Notes under the pieces: model-generated
Told to the model about the DNA's origin: nothing
The model's database searches: none
The model's input: only the letters and a program-made list of their open reading frames with translations
Part shown: positions 62,231 to 64,000 of the stretch, in pieces
Position numbering within the stretch: the stretch's first letter is position 1
Layout of the letters: every line of letters starts with the position of its first letter
Program-made: the position numbers and the translations under genes
Source: Roseburia zhanii
GTDB lineage: Bacteria; Bacillota; Clostridia; Lachnospirales; Lachnospiraceae
Direction: 5' to 3'
Length of the DNA stretch: 64,000 nucleotides
NCBI RefSeq assembly: GCF_014287635.1
Contig: NZ_JACOPH010000012.1
Location: forward strand, 1-64,000

Positions 62231-63241
62231 TTACTGTTCTGTTACAGTAATTGTCATCCGTTCTTTTACCCCGTCTTCTTTTGCATAGATATATGCCCGT
62301 CCTTTTGTGCGTGCATGTACGAGCCCATTTTCATCGACTGTGGCAACATTTGTATTTGAGCTGGAAAATTCGGGCTTATTATTAGAAGATACCTTGACAA
62401 CCGCCTGATAGTCCCAACCTGCAAAAAGTTCCTTCTTTTCTTCTGCAAATTCGATCTTCGGCTGTTTTACAATCACTTCACAGCTTTTGCTGCACCCGTC
62501 TACAGTTACAGTGATCGTGGCTGTTCCATGCTTGATTGCTGTTACAATTCCATTTTCATCGACTGTGGCAACGCTTTTTTTATTACTTTTCCATGTGGAT
62601 GTACTTTTCGATGATGATGTGACAGAAAGTTTTACCTTCCGTTTCCGATAGAGAGAAATATGGCTTTTGTTTAATTTGACAGATGGTTTTTTGACGGTTA
62701 CTTTACAGGTAACTGAGGTTTTATCGGCTGTTGCCGTAATCTCAGTAGTTCCCGGTTTCTTTGCCGTCACAAGCCCTTTTTCACTGACCGATGCAATGCT
62801 TGATTTTCCTGACCGGAATGTGACTGTATGACCATTCGATGTGGATGCCTTTAACCTTATGGATTCCCCATTTTCCAACGAAATACTTGTCATGTTTAAG
62901 TAGATAACTGTTTTTTTGACTTTGACTTTACAGCTTGCTTCTCCATTTTTAATCTTTGCTGTGATCACAGCTGTTCCGGCTTTTTTTGCTTTGATCCTTC
63001 CATAGGTATTGACCGATGCAACGGCTGAATTATCCGAAGAAAATACCGGTTTCTTTCCTGTGGATGTGGCTGCTAACAGATAAAATTCATCACCGATCTT
63101 TAATGTCTTCTGATAGGTGTTTAAAACGACAAATTCATAATCGGATGCTGCATAGACATTTGTGGATAGATACGTGGAAATGATCCATATGAATACTATA
63201 GATATTACAACTGCTGTTTTTAAGATTTTTTTCTGTGACAT
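62231..63241 (-). CDS. Exported protein of BIG2 (Ig-like) repeats
   Basis: 336 aa from M-S-Q-K-K (GGGGGAA upstream). Signal peptide (A-V-V-I-S-I-V-F-I-W-I-I), then four bacterial Ig-like group 2 repeats, each with V-A-(S/T)-V-(N/S/D)-x-x-G-x-(I/V) then A-x-I and C-K/C-E-V. No anchor motif seen. Probable cell-surface or wall-associated adhesive scaffold. Confidence 0.85.
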   Translation of the reverse strand: MSQKKILKTAVVISIVFIWIISTYLSTNVYAASDYEFVVLNTYQKTLKIGDEFYLLAATSTGKKPVFSSDNSAVASVNTYGRIKAKKAGTAVITAKIKNGEASCKVKVKKTVIYLNMTSISLENGESIRLKASTSNGHTVTFRSGKSSIASVSEKGLVTAKKPGTTEITATADKTSVTCKVTVKKPSVKLNKSHISLYRKRKVKLSVTSSSKSTSTWKSNKKSVATVDENGIVTAIKHGTATITVTVDGCSKSCEVIVKQPKIEFAEEKKELFAGWDYQAVVKVSSNNKPEFSSSNTNVATVDENGLVHARTKGRAYIYAKEDGVKERMTITVTEQ

Positions 63242-63383
63242 AGAATTCCCCCATTTCAAATGGTAAGAATGTCACGACTGACCAGCTTTTGTTACGCTTC
63301 CAAAGAAACTGTAACATCTTTACTCTAACATGCCTGCATATATTTGTAAACTGCAACTTTTTTCTTGTGGCAAAATATGTTAT
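63242..63383. other. Intergenic, nothing notable
   Basis: AT-rich leader between divergent genes. No gene or clear promoter was identified before the hairpin repeat. Confidence 0.4.
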
Positions 63384-63440
63384 GATACAAGGGTTAAAAG
63401 GTCAGAAACCATTCCTGCTTACAGGATAAAAGTTCTGACT
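63384..63440. repeat. Dispersed hairpin repeat, copy 2
   Basis: GATACAAGGG followed by GTCAGAA...TTCCTGCTTACAGGA...TTCTGAC. Matches 46831-46886 at nearly every base, with paired changes rare. Located 40 bp before the start of the next gene. Confidence 0.65.
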
Positions 63441-63479
63441 TGTTTGAATGTATATATTATCCAACAAAAGGAGTCTATT

Positions 63480-64000
63480 ATGCCAGTATTTGATTTTAAT
63501 AACAGCACCGACAACAAAAATCCGGCGGAATGTACCTATACGATTTTCCGTTCTAACGAATCCGAACCTTCTGCCGAAAAACCGATCCTTGTATTAAATA
63601 ACCATATCCGCAAATGGAAACACCATTCCTGCGGTATCTTTACGAATCCCGTAAAACGGACAACCTTTGAATTTCAGGAGGACGACGGAACCGTCAGTGC
63701 CGATATCCTTACGATCGATGCACGTTTTGTAAACCTGCTCCGCTGGCTTGGTGAAAATCATATTCCGGTACGTTTATCCGGTGAAAATACAGAAAACGGA
63801 TATGCCGTTTATAAAATCCGCGAAACAGCATTCGGCGGCGGAAGTAAACTCTCTGCCGAAGATGGTTTTTTACAGTTTATGATCGAGCGTCTGCTTGCCG
63901 GAAATGCTCCTGCGGAAGAACTGCTTGATGAAGATGATGAAGAAGAAACCGGTGACAGCATGAAGCTTACGAGCCTGCAGAGTATCACTGATTTTATGAC
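63480..64000 (+). CDS. Hypothetical protein, cut by right window edge
   Basis: ATG at 63480 after AAAGGAG; 173 codons are visible and the frame is open to the end. Begins M-P-V-F-D-F-N-N-S-T. A soluble protein with W-K-H-H-S-C-G-I-F, then L-R-W-L-G-E-N-H-I-P-V-R and an acidic D-E-D-D-E-E-E stretch. No family recognised. The dispersed hairpin lies just upstream. Confidence 0.8.
   Translation, partial: MPVFDFNNSTDNKNPAECTYTIFRSNESEPSAEKPILVLNNHIRKWKHHSCGIFTNPVKRTTFEFQEDDGTVSADILTIDARFVNLLRWLGENHIPVRLSGENTENGYAVYKIRETAFGGGSKLSAEDGFLQFMIERLLAGNAPAEELLDEDDEEETGDSMKLTSLQSITDFM

Noticed and set aside
62231..63241. Repeats as a mobile or satellite sequence
   Set aside because: They are diverged protein repeats (BIG2 domains) inside one exported protein, not DNA-level repeats.

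Overview
The window looks like a Firmicutes chromosome of the Lachnospiraceae type (Roseburia/Agathobacter/Blautia-like). The support is AT-rich DNA with strong AGGAGG ribosome sites, Clostridia-type large serine recombinases, MobV and P4-type mobile modules, an Rrf2-controlled cysteine cluster, and tRNA-Phe/tRNA-Gly genes without encoded CCA. The species cannot be fixed from sequence alone. There is no rRNA, no CRISPR array and no phage structural gene.

Layout. (1) 0-3.4 kb: a beta-lactam sensing locus, with a blaR1-type sensor/protease cut by the left edge, a gene killed by one in-frame stop, and a class D beta-lactamase-like lipoprotein whose promoter carries BlaI-type dyads. (2) 3.7-9.7 kb: an accessory island with a DUF1848 protein plus a Rossmann methyltransferase-like partner, a large HD + GHKL (Hsp90-like) ATPase protein, and an Rpn/PDDEXK transposase-like nuclease. 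(3) 9.8-13.2 kb: wreckage of another element, with one intact serine recombinase, the C-terminal stub of a second, and an IS21-type istB remnant. (4) 13.4-16.8 kb: a small tyrosine-integrase element with two XRE regulators, a hidden 33-aa gene and a GTTACGG repeat field.

(5) 16.88-43.11 kb: two integrated mobilizable elements in tandem, delimited by three copies of one short attachment core that always encodes V-E-T-V-x-L-L. The right core lies inside a chromosomal rlmD-type 23S rRNA methyltransferase gene (42802-44319). The other two lie at the 3' ends of two homologous serine recombinase genes. IME-A (16.88-28.34 kb, AT-rich) carries a recombinase, a relaxase-like protein, a C5 methyltransferase plus probable restriction enzyme, ParA plus a ribbon-helix-helix protein, a P4-type primase/helicase, a set of 25-bp palindromic iterons and a candidate antisense RNA. 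IME-B (28.34-43.10 kb, more GC-rich) carries a recombinase, an HTH regulator with a 14-bp dyad operator, a MobV relaxase with a pMV158-like oriT, a CHC2 primase and P4-type helicase, a HEPN-like protein, a sigma-like protein, and a two-component system next to an ABC transporter resembling antimicrobial-peptide resistance modules. Each element appears to carry a roughly 100-codon tail in its attachment region, so integration gives the host rlmD gene a new C-terminus.

(6) 44.3-64 kb: mostly ordinary chromosome. It holds a VanZ-like protein and a DUF4352 protein, an XRE/protein-kinase pair, an RlmI-type methyltransferase, EamA and MATE transporters, an inositol monophosphatase-family enzyme, a glycosyltransferase, two tRNAs, a sulfur-assimilation cluster (JAMM protease, E1-like enzyme, MetY, CysK, with an Rrf2 regulator nearby), glpK and a BIG2-repeat exported protein. 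Several structured intergenic repeats sit here, including a 314-bp fold-back element after the tRNAs. All functions are inferred from sequence reading; no database search was run.
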